The notes under the pieces were generated by a model that saw nothing but the letters and a program-made list of their open reading frames with translations, made no database searches and had not been told where the DNA came from. Position numbers and translations under genes: made by a program. A DNA stretch of 64,000 nt from Pseudosporangium ferrugineum (GTDB lineage Bacteria > Actinomycetota > Actinomycetes > Mycobacteriales > Micromonosporaceae), in assembly GCF_003002065.1 (NCBI RefSeq), contig NZ_PVZG01000005.1, positions 248,001 through 312,000 on the forward strand, read 5' to 3'. Each line of letters begins with the position of its first letter. Position 1 is the first letter of the stretch. Positions 57,282-64,000 of the stretch are shown here, piece after piece.

Positions 57282-57338
57282 ATTTCCGTGCGCATCCGGT
57301 GTACGCCACAAAAGGTGCCGTACGCGCAGAACGGAAAT
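57282..57338. repeat. Inverted repeat in SSI-gene 5' region
   Basis: ATTTCCGT (57282-57289) and ACGGAAAT (57331-57338) are an exact 8-bp inverted repeat around an inner imperfect stem (GGTGTACGCCAC / GGTGCCGTAC around AAAA). It lies between dnaE2 (ends 57350) and the SSI start (57260). A TATATT box sits at its dnaE2 side on the minus strand. It could be a dnaE2 terminator or part of the SSI leader. Confidence 0.4.
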
Positions 57339-57349
57339 ATAGTGCCCAC

Positions 57350-60300
57350 TCAGCGGAAGTCGCGGGAGGCGGGAGTGACCGGCGGGGTGAGCGCGTCGAG
57401 CCGGTCCGCGACCAGGTTGAGCACCCCCTCGGCCTGTTCCAGCCGCCCCCGCACCACCAGCGCCGAGCTGGTCCGGGCCACCCGGCGGTAGCGCTGCCAC
57501 AGCCCCGGCGAGCAGGTGACGTTGAGCATCCCGGTCTCGTCCTCCAGGTTGACGAACGTGACCCCGCCCGCGGTCGCCGGCCGCTGCCGGTGGGTGACGA
57601 TGCCGCCGACCCGGATCCGGGTGCCCGCCTCGACCCGCCCCAGCCGCGCGATCGGCAGCGCGCCCCGCCTGTCCAGCTCCGCCCGGAGGAACTGCGCCGG
57701 GTGCGCGTCCGGGGACAGGCCCGTCGCCCACACGTCCGCGACCAGCCTGTCCACGTCGCCCATGCCGGGCAGCGTGGGGGCGCCGGTGCCGGTGACCGTA
57801 CCCGGAAGGCGGTCCGGGCGGTCCTGCGCCGCCGCACCCGCGGCCCACAGCGCCTCCCGGCGCGAGAGCCCGAAACCCGCGAAGGCGTCGGCGGTGGCGA
57901 GGGCCTCCAGGTGGGCGGTCGAGCATCCGGTCCGCCGGGCGAGGTCCGCCATGTCCCGGTACGCCCCGTGCGCGCGGCGCTCACCCTCGATCGTCTTCGC
58001 CAGCTCCTCGCCGACGGTACGCACACTGGACAGCCCCATCCGCACGGCCGGCCCGCCCAGCCCCCACGCGTGCGGCGGCTCCCCCGGCGCCGAGCCCCAC
58101 CGGGTGGCCGCCGTCGACTCCAGCGTCGCGGCGGCGTCGCTGAGGTTGATGTCCGGGCGGCGCACCTCGACGCCGTGCCGGCGCGCGTCGTCCACCAGCG
58201 ACTGCGGCGAGTAGAAGCCCATCGGCTGGGCGTTGAGCAGGGCCGCGCAGAACGCCGCGGGGTGGTAGCGCTTCAGCCACGCGCTCGCGTACACGAGGTA
58301 GGCGAAGCTCATCGCGTGGCTCTCCGGGAAGCCGTAGTTCGCGAACGCGGACAGCTTGAGGAACAGGTCGTCCGCCAGGTCCCCGGTGATGCCGTTCGCC
58401 GCCATCCCCGCGTAGAGCCGCTTCCTGATCCGTTCCATCTTCTCGACGGACCGCTTGGACCCCATCGCCCGCCGCAACTGGTCCGCCTCCGCCGGATCGA
58501 ACCCCGCCACGTCGATGGCCAGCTGCATGAGCTGTTCCTGGAACAACGGCACCCCGAGCGTCTTCTCCAGGGCGTTGCGCATCAGCGGATGCGGATAGGT
58601 CACTTCCTCGAGTCCGTTTTTCCTCCTTATGTAGGGATGCACCGAGCCGCCCTGGATCGGTCCGGGCCGGATCAGCGCGACCTCCACCACGAGGTCGTAG
58701 AATTTGTCCGGCTTGAGGCGGGGCAGGGTGGCCATCTGCGCGCGGCTCTCCACCTGGAACACCCCGACGGAATCGGCGCGGCACAGCATCGCGTAGACCT
58801 CGGGATCGTCCAGCCGCATGGTGCTGATGTCCAGATCCGATTCGATCATTTCGTACGCGTAGTGCAGCGCCGACAGCATCCCCAGCCCGAGCAGGTCGAA
58901 CTTCACCAGCTCCACCGCCGCGCAGTCGTCCTTGTCCCACTGCAGCACCGTGCGTCCCGGCATCCGCCCCCACTCCACCGGGCACACCTCGATGATCGGC
59001 CGGTCGCAGATGACCATGCCGCCGGAGTGGATGCCGAGGTGCCGCGGGAAGCCCTGCACCTGGTTGGCGAACGTGACCACCTGCTCGGGGATGTCGTCCA
59101 CGTCGATCGCCGCGACGCTGCCCCACCGGTCGATCTGCTTGCTCCACGCGTCCTGCTGACCGGGCGAGAACCCGAAGGCCTTGGCCATGTCGCGTACGGC
59201 GGACCGCGGGCGGTACGAGATCACGTTGGCGACCTGCGCGGTGTGCTCCCGGCCGTGCTTGGCGTACACGTACTGGATCACCTCCTCGCGCCGGTCCGAC
59301 TCGATGTCCACGTCGATGTCCGGCGGGCCGTCCCGTTCCGGCGCCAGGAACCGCTCGAACAGCAGGTCGTACTCGACCGCGTCCACATTGGTGATCCGCA
59401 GGGCGTAGCAGACCGCCGAGTTCGCCGCCGAACCCCGGCCCTGGCAGTAGATGTTCTTCTCCCAGCAGAACCGCACGATGTCGTAGACCACCAGGAAGTA
59501 GCCGGGGAAGTTCAGCTCCTCGATCATCCGCAGCTCGTGCTCGAGCTGCGCGTACGCCCGCGGATGCGCCTGCGGCGGCCCGTACCGCTCCCGCGCGCCG
59601 CGCAGGGTCAGCTCCCGCAGCCAGCTCATCTCGGTGTGACCGGGCTCGGGGATCGGGAAGTCCGGCAGCCGCGGCGCCACCAGGTTCAGGTCGAAGGCGA
59701 GATCGTCACCGAACATCGCGGCGTTCTCCACCGCGCCCGGGTACGCGGCGAACCGCCTCTTCATCTCGGCGCCGCTGCGCAGGTGCGCGGTGCCGGCCGC
59801 GGGCAGCCACCCGTCCAGCTCGTCGAGGCTGCGCCGGGCCCGTACGGCGGCCAGCGCGGTGGCCAGCCGGCGCCGCGCCGGGGTCGCGTAGTGCACGTTG
59901 TTCGTCGCGACCACCTCCAGGCCGCGGGCCCGCGCCAGCCCGTACAGAAGATCGTTGCGGTCGTCGTCGTACGGGTCGCCGTGGCTGGTCAGCTCGACGG
60001 CGACGTTGCCCCGGCCGAACAGGCCCACCAGCCGGTCCAGCTCCCGCGCCGCCGCGCCCACCCCCTCGGCCGCCAGGGCGCGCGGCACACTGCCCTTGCG
60101 GCAGCCGGTCAGGACCAGCACGTGGTCGCGCAGCACCTCGGCGAGCTGCTCGAGGTCCCCGTACGCGGGCCGGCCCTTCTCCTTGCCGTCGAGCTGGCCC
60201 CGGGAGATCGTCCGGGCGAGGCGGGCGTACCCCTCGGGGCCGTGCGCCAGGGCGAGCAGGTGCCGGCCCTCGGGGTCGGGTTCGCCGTTCTGCGGTTTCG

Positions 60301-60694
60301 TCAGGTCCAGGGAGAGTTCGGCGCCGAAGATCGTGGGCAGCCCCAGCTCCCGGGCGGCCTGCGAGAACCGCACCACCCCGTAGAACCCGTCGTGGTCGGT
60401 GACGGCCAGGGCGGTCAGCCCGAGCCGCGCCGCCTCCTCGGCCAGCTCCTCGGGGTGGCTCGCGCCGTCCAGGAAGCTGAAGTTGGTGTGGCAGTGCAGT
60501 TCGGCGTACGGCTCCTCGCCCACGGTCCGGACCAGCGCCGGAGCCTCGTACGGTGGCCGCTTGCGACTCCACGCGGGCGAGTCACCGCCGTCACCGTCGA
60601 CGGCGAGCGGGTCGACGACGTGCAGATGCCGCCCCTCGCCGCTGAGCGTCCTCTCCAGTTCGCCCCACGGCATCCGTGGATTGTGGAAACCCAT
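57350..60694 (-). CDS. dnaE2: Error-prone DNA polymerase DnaE2 (ImuC)
   Basis: 1114 residues. C-family polymerase of the mutasome type: the start MGFHNPRMPWGELERTL is typical of actinobacterial DnaE2; the PHP domain (YAELHCHTNFSFLDGASHPEE, AVTDHDGFYG) is followed by palm aspartates in PPDIDVDIESDRREEVIQYVY, and FANYGFPESHAMSFAYLVYAS. It lacks the C-terminal tau-binding region of DnaE and ends with an OB fold (TRIRVGGIVTHRQRPATAGG). With ImuA' and ImuB it carries out damage-induced mutagenesis. Begins 9 bp after imuB. Confidence 0.95.
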   Translation of the reverse strand: MGFHNPRMPWGELERTLSGEGRHLHVVDPLAVDGDGGDSPAWSRKRPPYEAPALVRTVGEEPYAELHCHTNFSFLDGASHPEELAEEAARLGLTALAVTDHDGFYGVVRFSQAARELGLPTIFGAELSLDLTKPQNGEPDPEGRHLLALAHGPEGYARLARTISRGQLDGKEKGRPAYGDLEQLAEVLRDHVLVLTGCRKGSVPRALAAEGVGAAARELDRLVGLFGRGNVAVELTSHGDPYDDDRNDLLYGLARARGLEVVATNNVHYATPARRRLATALAAVRARRSLDELDGWLPAAGTAHLRSGAEMKRRFAAYPGAVENAAMFGDDLAFDLNLVAPRLPDFPIPEPGHTEMSWLRELTLRGARERYGPPQAHPRAYAQLEHELRMIEELNFPGYFLVVYDIVRFCWEKNIYCQGRGSAANSAVCYALRITNVDAVEYDLLFERFLAPERDGPPDIDVDIESDRREEVIQYVYAKHGREHTAQVANVISYRPRSAVRDMAKAFGFSPGQQDAWSKQIDRWGSVAAIDVDDIPEQVVTFANQVQGFPRHLGIHSGGMVICDRPIIEVCPVEWGRMPGRTVLQWDKDDCAAVELVKFDLLGLGMLSALHYAYEMIESDLDISTMRLDDPEVYAMLCRADSVGVFQVESRAQMATLPRLKPDKFYDLVVEVALIRPGPIQGGSVHPYIRRKNGLEEVTYPHPLMRNALEKTLGVPLFQEQLMQLAIDVAGFDPAEADQLRRAMGSKRSVEKMERIRKRLYAGMAANGITGDLADDLFLKLSAFANYGFPESHAMSFAYLVYASAWLKRYHPAAFCAALLNAQPMGFYSPQSLVDDARRHGVEVRRPDINLSDAAATLESTAATRWGSAPGEPPHAWGLGGPAVRMGLSSVRTVGEELAKTIEGERRAHGAYRDMADLARRTGCSTAHLEALATADAFAGFGLSRREALWAAGAAAQDRPDRLPGTVTGTGAPTLPGMGDVDRLVADVWATGLSPDAHPAQFLRAELDRRGALPIARLGRVEAGTRIRVGGIVTHRQRPATAGGVTFVNLEDETGMLNVTCSPGLWQRYRRVARTSSALVVRGRLEQAEGVLNLVADRLDALTPPVTPASRDFR

Positions 60695-60703
60695 CTCCCC
60701 CGC

Positions 60704-62359
60704 CTAGTCGTAGATCGCTTCGACGGCCCAGTGCCCGGACGCCAGCGACAGCAGAAACGCCTGCCCGCCCGCGACGGCGACCTGGAACCGGGCCCGCCGG
60801 CGCCCCTCGCCGGGCGCCCACCACCGCTCGTCCACCGGCCACGGCCCGGCCCACCCGGTGATCGCCTCGGCCTCCTCGCCGATCACCAGCACGGCCGGGG
60901 CGCCGCTGAGCTCGAGGCGGGCGCTGACCCCGACCGGCGTACCCGCCTCGTCCAGCACGACCGCGGGCGCCGGCTGCGGCAGGACCAGCGCGGGCGAGGG
61001 CGCCGGAAGCCGGCCCGGCCACGGCGGCAACTTCCCCTGTTCCGCGGGCTTTCCCCGCTCGCGTTCCGCGTCCTTCGTCGCTTCTTCGAGGGCGACCACC
61101 ACGGGCTCGTCCCCCGGCACCACCGGCTTGGGCGGTGCGGCGGGCCGGGCCGGTTCCCGCTCGTCGCCCCACGGCACCAGCCGCACCTGGTCGTCGGCGG
61201 ACCGTCCCCCGCCCCGCACGGCCGTCAGCACCGACTCCGGGCCGAGCAGCCCCTGGACCCGGCTCAGCGCCCGGTGCGCCCGTTCCCGTTCCGCGCCGGT
61301 GTCCCCCCACAGACCCGGCTGAAGTCCGAGGTGGACCAGCACCCCGTCGGGCACCAGCCGCAGCCGCACCAGCCCCGCGGTCGGCCGGGCGGGCGCACCC
61401 CGGCGCGCGCCGGTCAGCCAGCCGTCGAGCTGCCAGCGCACCCGCTCGGCGATGGCGGCGGCGGTGAGCAGGCCGTCGTGCCGCCAGACCCGGTGCAGTT
61501 CCTGACCGTCGGCGGTCACCGCTTCGATGCCCAGCCGGGTGCAGGCCATTCCGTACGCGGCCAGCCGCTCGTGCAGCCGTTCGGCCAGCACCCGCCCGGC
61601 GAACGCGGCCACGTCGACCCGTTCCAGCGGTTCGTCGTACGTGTCGGAAACATCAAGATCGGGCGGAGGCTTCCGTACGGCGAGAGGCCGGTGATCCAGC
61701 CCGGCGGCGAGCCGGTGAGCGAGCGCCCCGTCGAACCCGAACCGGGTCAGCACGTCGGACGCGGGCAGCGCGGCGAAGTCCCCCAGCGTCGTCACGCCCA
61801 GCCGGCGCAGCAGGTCGGCCAGCTCGGGCCGCTCCAGCGCCTCGACGGTCACCCCGGCCAGAAACTCCCGGCTCCCCCCGGCGGGCACGATCCGCCCGTC
61901 CCGCGCGGCCAGCCCGGCCGCGAACACCCCGTCGGCGATCCCCACCTGACTCTCGACGGCACAGGCCTGCGCCACCTGCTCGACGATCCGCTCGGCGGCC
62001 CGCTCCTCCCCGCCGAAATACCGGGAGGGCCCCCGGGCGGCCAGCGCACAGGCCCCGGGCCGCACCACCTCGACCCCGACGGCAACCTCCTCGACGGCGC
62101 CGACCACCGCCTCGAAGGCCCGGGCATCCCGCCCCGCATCATGCTCGACGACAACAACCTGAGGACAACGCCCCTGAACCTCCCGCCGCCGCAACCCCCG
62201 CCGAACCCCTTCCCGCCGCGCCGCCTCGGAACAGGCCACCACCCGATTCCCCCGCAACACCACAACGGGCCCCTCGGCCGAGACCCCCTCCACGATCTCC
62301 GCAGCAACAACCGGCCAATCCGGACACCAGACCAGCAACGTACGAGGCCCCCCACTCAC
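60704..62359 (-). CDS. imuB: ImuB, catalytically inactive Y-family polymerase homologue
   Basis: 551 residues from GTG 62359, overlapping the imuA' stop (GTGA). Y-family fold, but the metal ligands are lost: the N-terminal motif reads LLVWCPDWPVVAA instead of DMDAFFA, and RGPSRYFGGEERAAERI occupies the place of SLDEAFLD. LRRLGVTTLGDFAALP is the thumb. The long C-terminus (about 370-551) is Pro-rich and would carry clamp and DnaE2 contacts. In mycobacteria ImuB bridges DnaE2 to the beta clamp. Confidence 0.92.
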   Translation of the reverse strand: MSGGPRTLLVWCPDWPVVAAEIVEGVSAEGPVVVLRGNRVVACSEAARREGVRRGLRRREVQGRCPQVVVVEHDAGRDARAFEAVVGAVEEVAVGVEVVRPGACALAARGPSRYFGGEERAAERIVEQVAQACAVESQVGIADGVFAAGLAARDGRIVPAGGSREFLAGVTVEALERPELADLLRRLGVTTLGDFAALPASDVLTRFGFDGALAHRLAAGLDHRPLAVRKPPPDLDVSDTYDEPLERVDVAAFAGRVLAERLHERLAAYGMACTRLGIEAVTADGQELHRVWRHDGLLTAAAIAERVRWQLDGWLTGARRGAPARPTAGLVRLRLVPDGVLVHLGLQPGLWGDTGAERERAHRALSRVQGLLGPESVLTAVRGGGRSADDQVRLVPWGDEREPARPAAPPKPVVPGDEPVVVALEEATKDAERERGKPAEQGKLPPWPGRLPAPSPALVLPQPAPAVVLDEAGTPVGVSARLELSGAPAVLVIGEEAEAITGWAGPWPVDERWWAPGEGRRRARFQVAVAGGQAFLLSLASGHWAVEAIYD

Positions 62360-63909
62360 CGCGACCCCACCACGGACAACCGCCCCCACCCGCCACCATC
62401 CCCACCCTCCGAGCCACCCCCGGCGCCGCCCTCCCCCACCCAGCTGCCCTCCTCGCCCCGCGCGCCTTTCTCCCCAGCCCGCGCACCGTCGTCCGCAGCC
62501 CGCGCGCCGCCCTCCCCGAGCCGGCGGGCCGGGCCGGCACCCTCCCCGCCGTCCTTCCCGGGCGGCCAGGCCAGGCCGAGATTCCCCGCACCCCGCCGCC
62601 CCCGGCCACCCCCGGCCAACTCCCGCTCCGCCGCGGCCACCGGACCGATCGCCGGCATCCACAGGGTCAGCTCCTTGGGCCGCGCGGCAGCCCCCCGCCC
62701 CCGCGCCACCACGGTGACCTCCCGCTGCCGCAACCGCCCCCGCCCGTCCCCGAGCCCCTCCCAGCGCCCCTGCGTGACCTGCAACGTGACATCGGCCCCG
62801 TCCCACCGCCCGTACGGCACCAGCACACACCCCCGCTGCCGGGCCCGAGCCACAAGCCGGCTGGTGACCGAGGCGGAAACCGGCCCGGGAACCGCAACAA
62901 CCACGACATCCACCCCGTCGATGAGCGCGGCGACCACGGTGGCCCACTCGGGACCGGGATGCGGCACCAACGCCAGCCGATCGAGCGCCACCCCACTCTC
63001 GGCGGCGGCAAGCGCACCCAGCGCCGGTACGCCGACCACCGCACACCAGGACCCGGCCCGAGAAGCAGCCGAGAGCAGAGCCAGAAGCAAGGAGGTACCA
63101 CCGTCCCCGACCCGCACGCCCCCGCTCTCCCGCCCCCGCGACCCGAGCCCCCGAGCCACCCCCCGTCCCCCAGGCGCGGCACCCTCCCCACCAAGCCCCA
63201 AACGCACCCCACCCCCAGAACTCACATCGGCCCGCGCCCCGCCCCCAACCCGACGGGGATCCCCATGAGCAGCGCCGAGAGCAGCGTCACGCGCAGCACC
63301 ACGAGCAGCGCCATGAGCGGCGCCCCGCGCAGCACCGTGGGCGACGCCGCGAGTGGCGCCAGACGCAGTGCCATGCGCGCCCCCATACGCAGGATCGTGA
63401 GCAGCGCCATGCGCGGTGCCATGCGCAGTGCCAGACGTAGTGCCGTGGGTGGTGCCATGCGCTGTGCCGTGAGCAACGTCGTGGGTGGCTCCATGCGCAG
63501 TGCCCTGCGCGGCGCCAGACGCAGTGCCGTGGGCGGCGCGATGCGCAGTGCCGTGGGCAACGTCGTGGGTGGTGCCATGCGCAGTGCCGTGAGCAACGCC
63601 GTGGGTGGTGCCATGCGCAGTGCCGTGGGCAACGTCGTGGGTGGTGTCATGCGCAGTGCCGTGGGCGGGAGCGGGAGCAGCTCCGTGGGTGGGGGCGGGC
63701 GTCCAGCCGTAGCCCGATGACCGCGGCCCCGCACCGGGGGCGAACCCGATCGCGACGGTGGTTCCCCGGCGAAGTCCGTGGCCGGGCAGCAGACTTCCCA
63801 GCTCGGGAAGCACCGGCAGCACCCGATGCATCCCGCCCTCGTCGACGGCCGCACCGGGACGCACCAGATCAGCAAGAGCCGCCGCCCCACCGATCATGCG
63901 CCCCGCCAT
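62356..63909 (-). CDS. imuA': ImuA'-like RecA-fold protein with large His-rich repeat insertion
   Basis: 517 residues from ATG 63909. The N-terminus (MAGRMIGGAAALADLVRPG...PELGSLLPGHGLRRGTTVAIGFAPG in pieces) and the part after residue 260 (GDGGTSLLLALLSAASRAGSWCAVVGVPALG, DRLALVPHPGPEWATVVAALIDGVDVVVV) match the RecA-like ImuA' partner of ImuB/DnaE2. Between them, residues about 70-216 are a GTAHGTTHDVAH-type tandem repeat, followed by a Gly-rich linker. The insertion lies between the beta-strand before and the P-loop-like GDGGTS segment. A Gly/Glu-rich C-terminal extension (about 440-517) also exceeds relatives, which are roughly 200-300 residues. Confidence 0.85.
   Translation of the reverse strand: MAGRMIGGAAALADLVRPGAAVDEGGMHRVLPVLPELGSLLPGHGLRRGTTVAIGFAPGAGPRSSGYGWTPAPTHGAAPAPAHGTAHDTTHDVAHGTAHGTTHGVAHGTAHGTTHDVAHGTAHRAAHGTASGAAQGTAHGATHDVAHGTAHGTTHGTTSGTAHGTAHGAAHDPAYGGAHGTASGATRGVAHGAARGAAHGAARGAARDAALGAAHGDPRRVGGGARADVSSGGGVRLGLGGEGAAPGGRGVARGLGSRGRESGGVRVGDGGTSLLLALLSAASRAGSWCAVVGVPALGALAAAESGVALDRLALVPHPGPEWATVVAALIDGVDVVVVAVPGPVSASVTSRLVARARQRGCVLVPYGRWDGADVTLQVTQGRWEGLGDGRGRLRQREVTVVARGRGAAARPKELTLWMPAIGPVAAAERELAGGGRGRRGAGNLGLAWPPGKDGGEGAGPARRLGEGGARAADDGARAGEKGARGEEGSWVGEGGAGGGSEGGDGGGWGRLSVVGSR
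63264..63700 (-). repeat. 12/36-bp coding minisatellite in imuA'
   Basis: About 435 bp of tandem repeat. On the plus strand the basic 12-bp units are ATGCGCAGTGCC, GTGGGCAACGTC and GTGGGTGGTGCC, often in that order, making a 36-bp higher-order unit that is best preserved at 63420-63670 and decays toward both ends. It stays in frame throughout, encoding GTAH, GTTH and DVAH tetrapeptides with a histidine about every fourth residue (roughly 30 His in all). Homogenised central and degenerate edge copies suggest slippage or unequal exchange. Confidence 0.95.
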
Positions 63910-63934
63910 CGTTCCGCCCCGCTGTCCACATGCG

Positions 63935-63951
63935 ACGAAGTTGATCTTCGT
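63935..63951. promoter_or_regulatory. Inverted repeat upstream of imuA'
   Basis: ACGAAG (63935-63940) and CTTCGT (63946-63951) form a perfect 6-bp dyad around TTGAT, 26-42 bp upstream of the imuA' ATG. In mycobacteria imuA'-imuB and dnaE2 are damage-induced by LexA, whose site contains GAAC-N4-GTTC; this dyad does not match that. It may be a binding site for another damage regulator. The upstream region ends at the window edge, so the promoter is only partly visible. Confidence 0.4.
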
Positions 63952-64000
63952 GGCTCTGCCGGAGAGACAGAACCACCTGGAAACCACAGACCTGAAACCA

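Noticed and set aside
57275-63268. An open frame of about 2,000 codons on the plus strand
   Set aside because: It is antisense to dnaE2, imuB and part of imuA', which have clear conserved motifs; its product is low-complexity, as expected from third-position GC bias.
63264-63700. CRISPR-like array
   Set aside because: Units are contiguous 12/36-bp repeats with no unique spacers, they stay in frame within imuA', and there are no cas genes.
63935-63951. LexA (SOS) box upstream of imuA'
   Set aside because: The dyad ACGAAG-N5-CTTCGT lacks the GAAC-N4-GTTC core.

Overview
The window is high-GC actinobacterial chromosome with frequent GTG/TTG starts and chains of 4-bp stop/start overlaps. The gene order (his operon, dnaE, rluD, lspA, traR/dksA-like gene, divIVA, yggT, sepF, yggS, ftsZ back to mraZ) is the syntenic block known from Streptomyces and other mycelial actinobacteria. 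A Micromonosporaceae member such as an Actinoplanes relative is my best guess. No rRNA, tRNA, CRISPR array, insertion sequence or prophage was seen.

Layout. 0-6.7 kb: a complete histidine operon read right to left (hisD-hisC-hisB-small membrane ORF-hisH-small membrane protein-priA-39-codon ORF-ridA-hisF), apparently starting from a leaderless promoter in front of hisD. 6.8-16.7 kb: a LON-domain protein, a membrane protein, replicative dnaE, a MinD/ParA-like ATPase with an altered P-loop, a membrane-anchored unknown, rluD, lspA and a TraR/DksA-type zinc-finger protein. 17-20.4 kb: a cation/proton antiporter, a DUF167 protein and a membrane protein with a C-terminal Cys/His module. 20.4-38.5 kb: the division and cell-wall (dcw) cluster, all on the minus strand, from mraZ to divIVA. 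Compared with the Streptomyces order, three genes are missing from their expected sites: murD (only a perfect hairpin lies between mraY and ftsW), pgeF/ylmD (ftsZ is followed directly by yggS) and ileS. 38.9-42.3 kb: an NlpC/P60 cell-wall hydrolase preceded by a recognisable ydaO-type cyclic-di-AMP riboswitch, then the divergent murT-gatD pair that amidates lipid II glutamate. 42.4-47.4 kb: a TVP38-type membrane protein, aroA, and leuS with a Leu-Leu-Leu leader peptide and attenuator. 47.7-52.5 kb: a MoxR ATPase-DUF58-transglutaminase operon. 52.5-53.2 kb: repeat-rich DNA without a convincing gene. 53.2-64 kb: a DUF3040 protein, DNA polymerase IV, a phosphodiesterase, a methyltransferase, a subtilisin-inhibitor-like secreted protein, and the imuA'-imuB-dnaE2 mutagenesis operon.

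How it fits together. Most of the window serves peptidoglycan precursor synthesis (murE/F/C/G, mraY, murT/gatD), septation (ftsZ, Q, W, I, L-like, sepF, divIVA) and wall remodelling (NlpC/P60 under c-di-AMP control), with biosynthesis and replication genes alongside.

The most unusual sequence is an in-frame, His-periodic 12-residue (36-bp) tandem repeat of about 145 residues inside the ImuA'-like protein. Other regulatory oddities are several tiny overlapping ORFs that look translationally coupled to the genes after them (before ridA, sepF and gatD), and MraZ boxes laid over the mraZ promoter.
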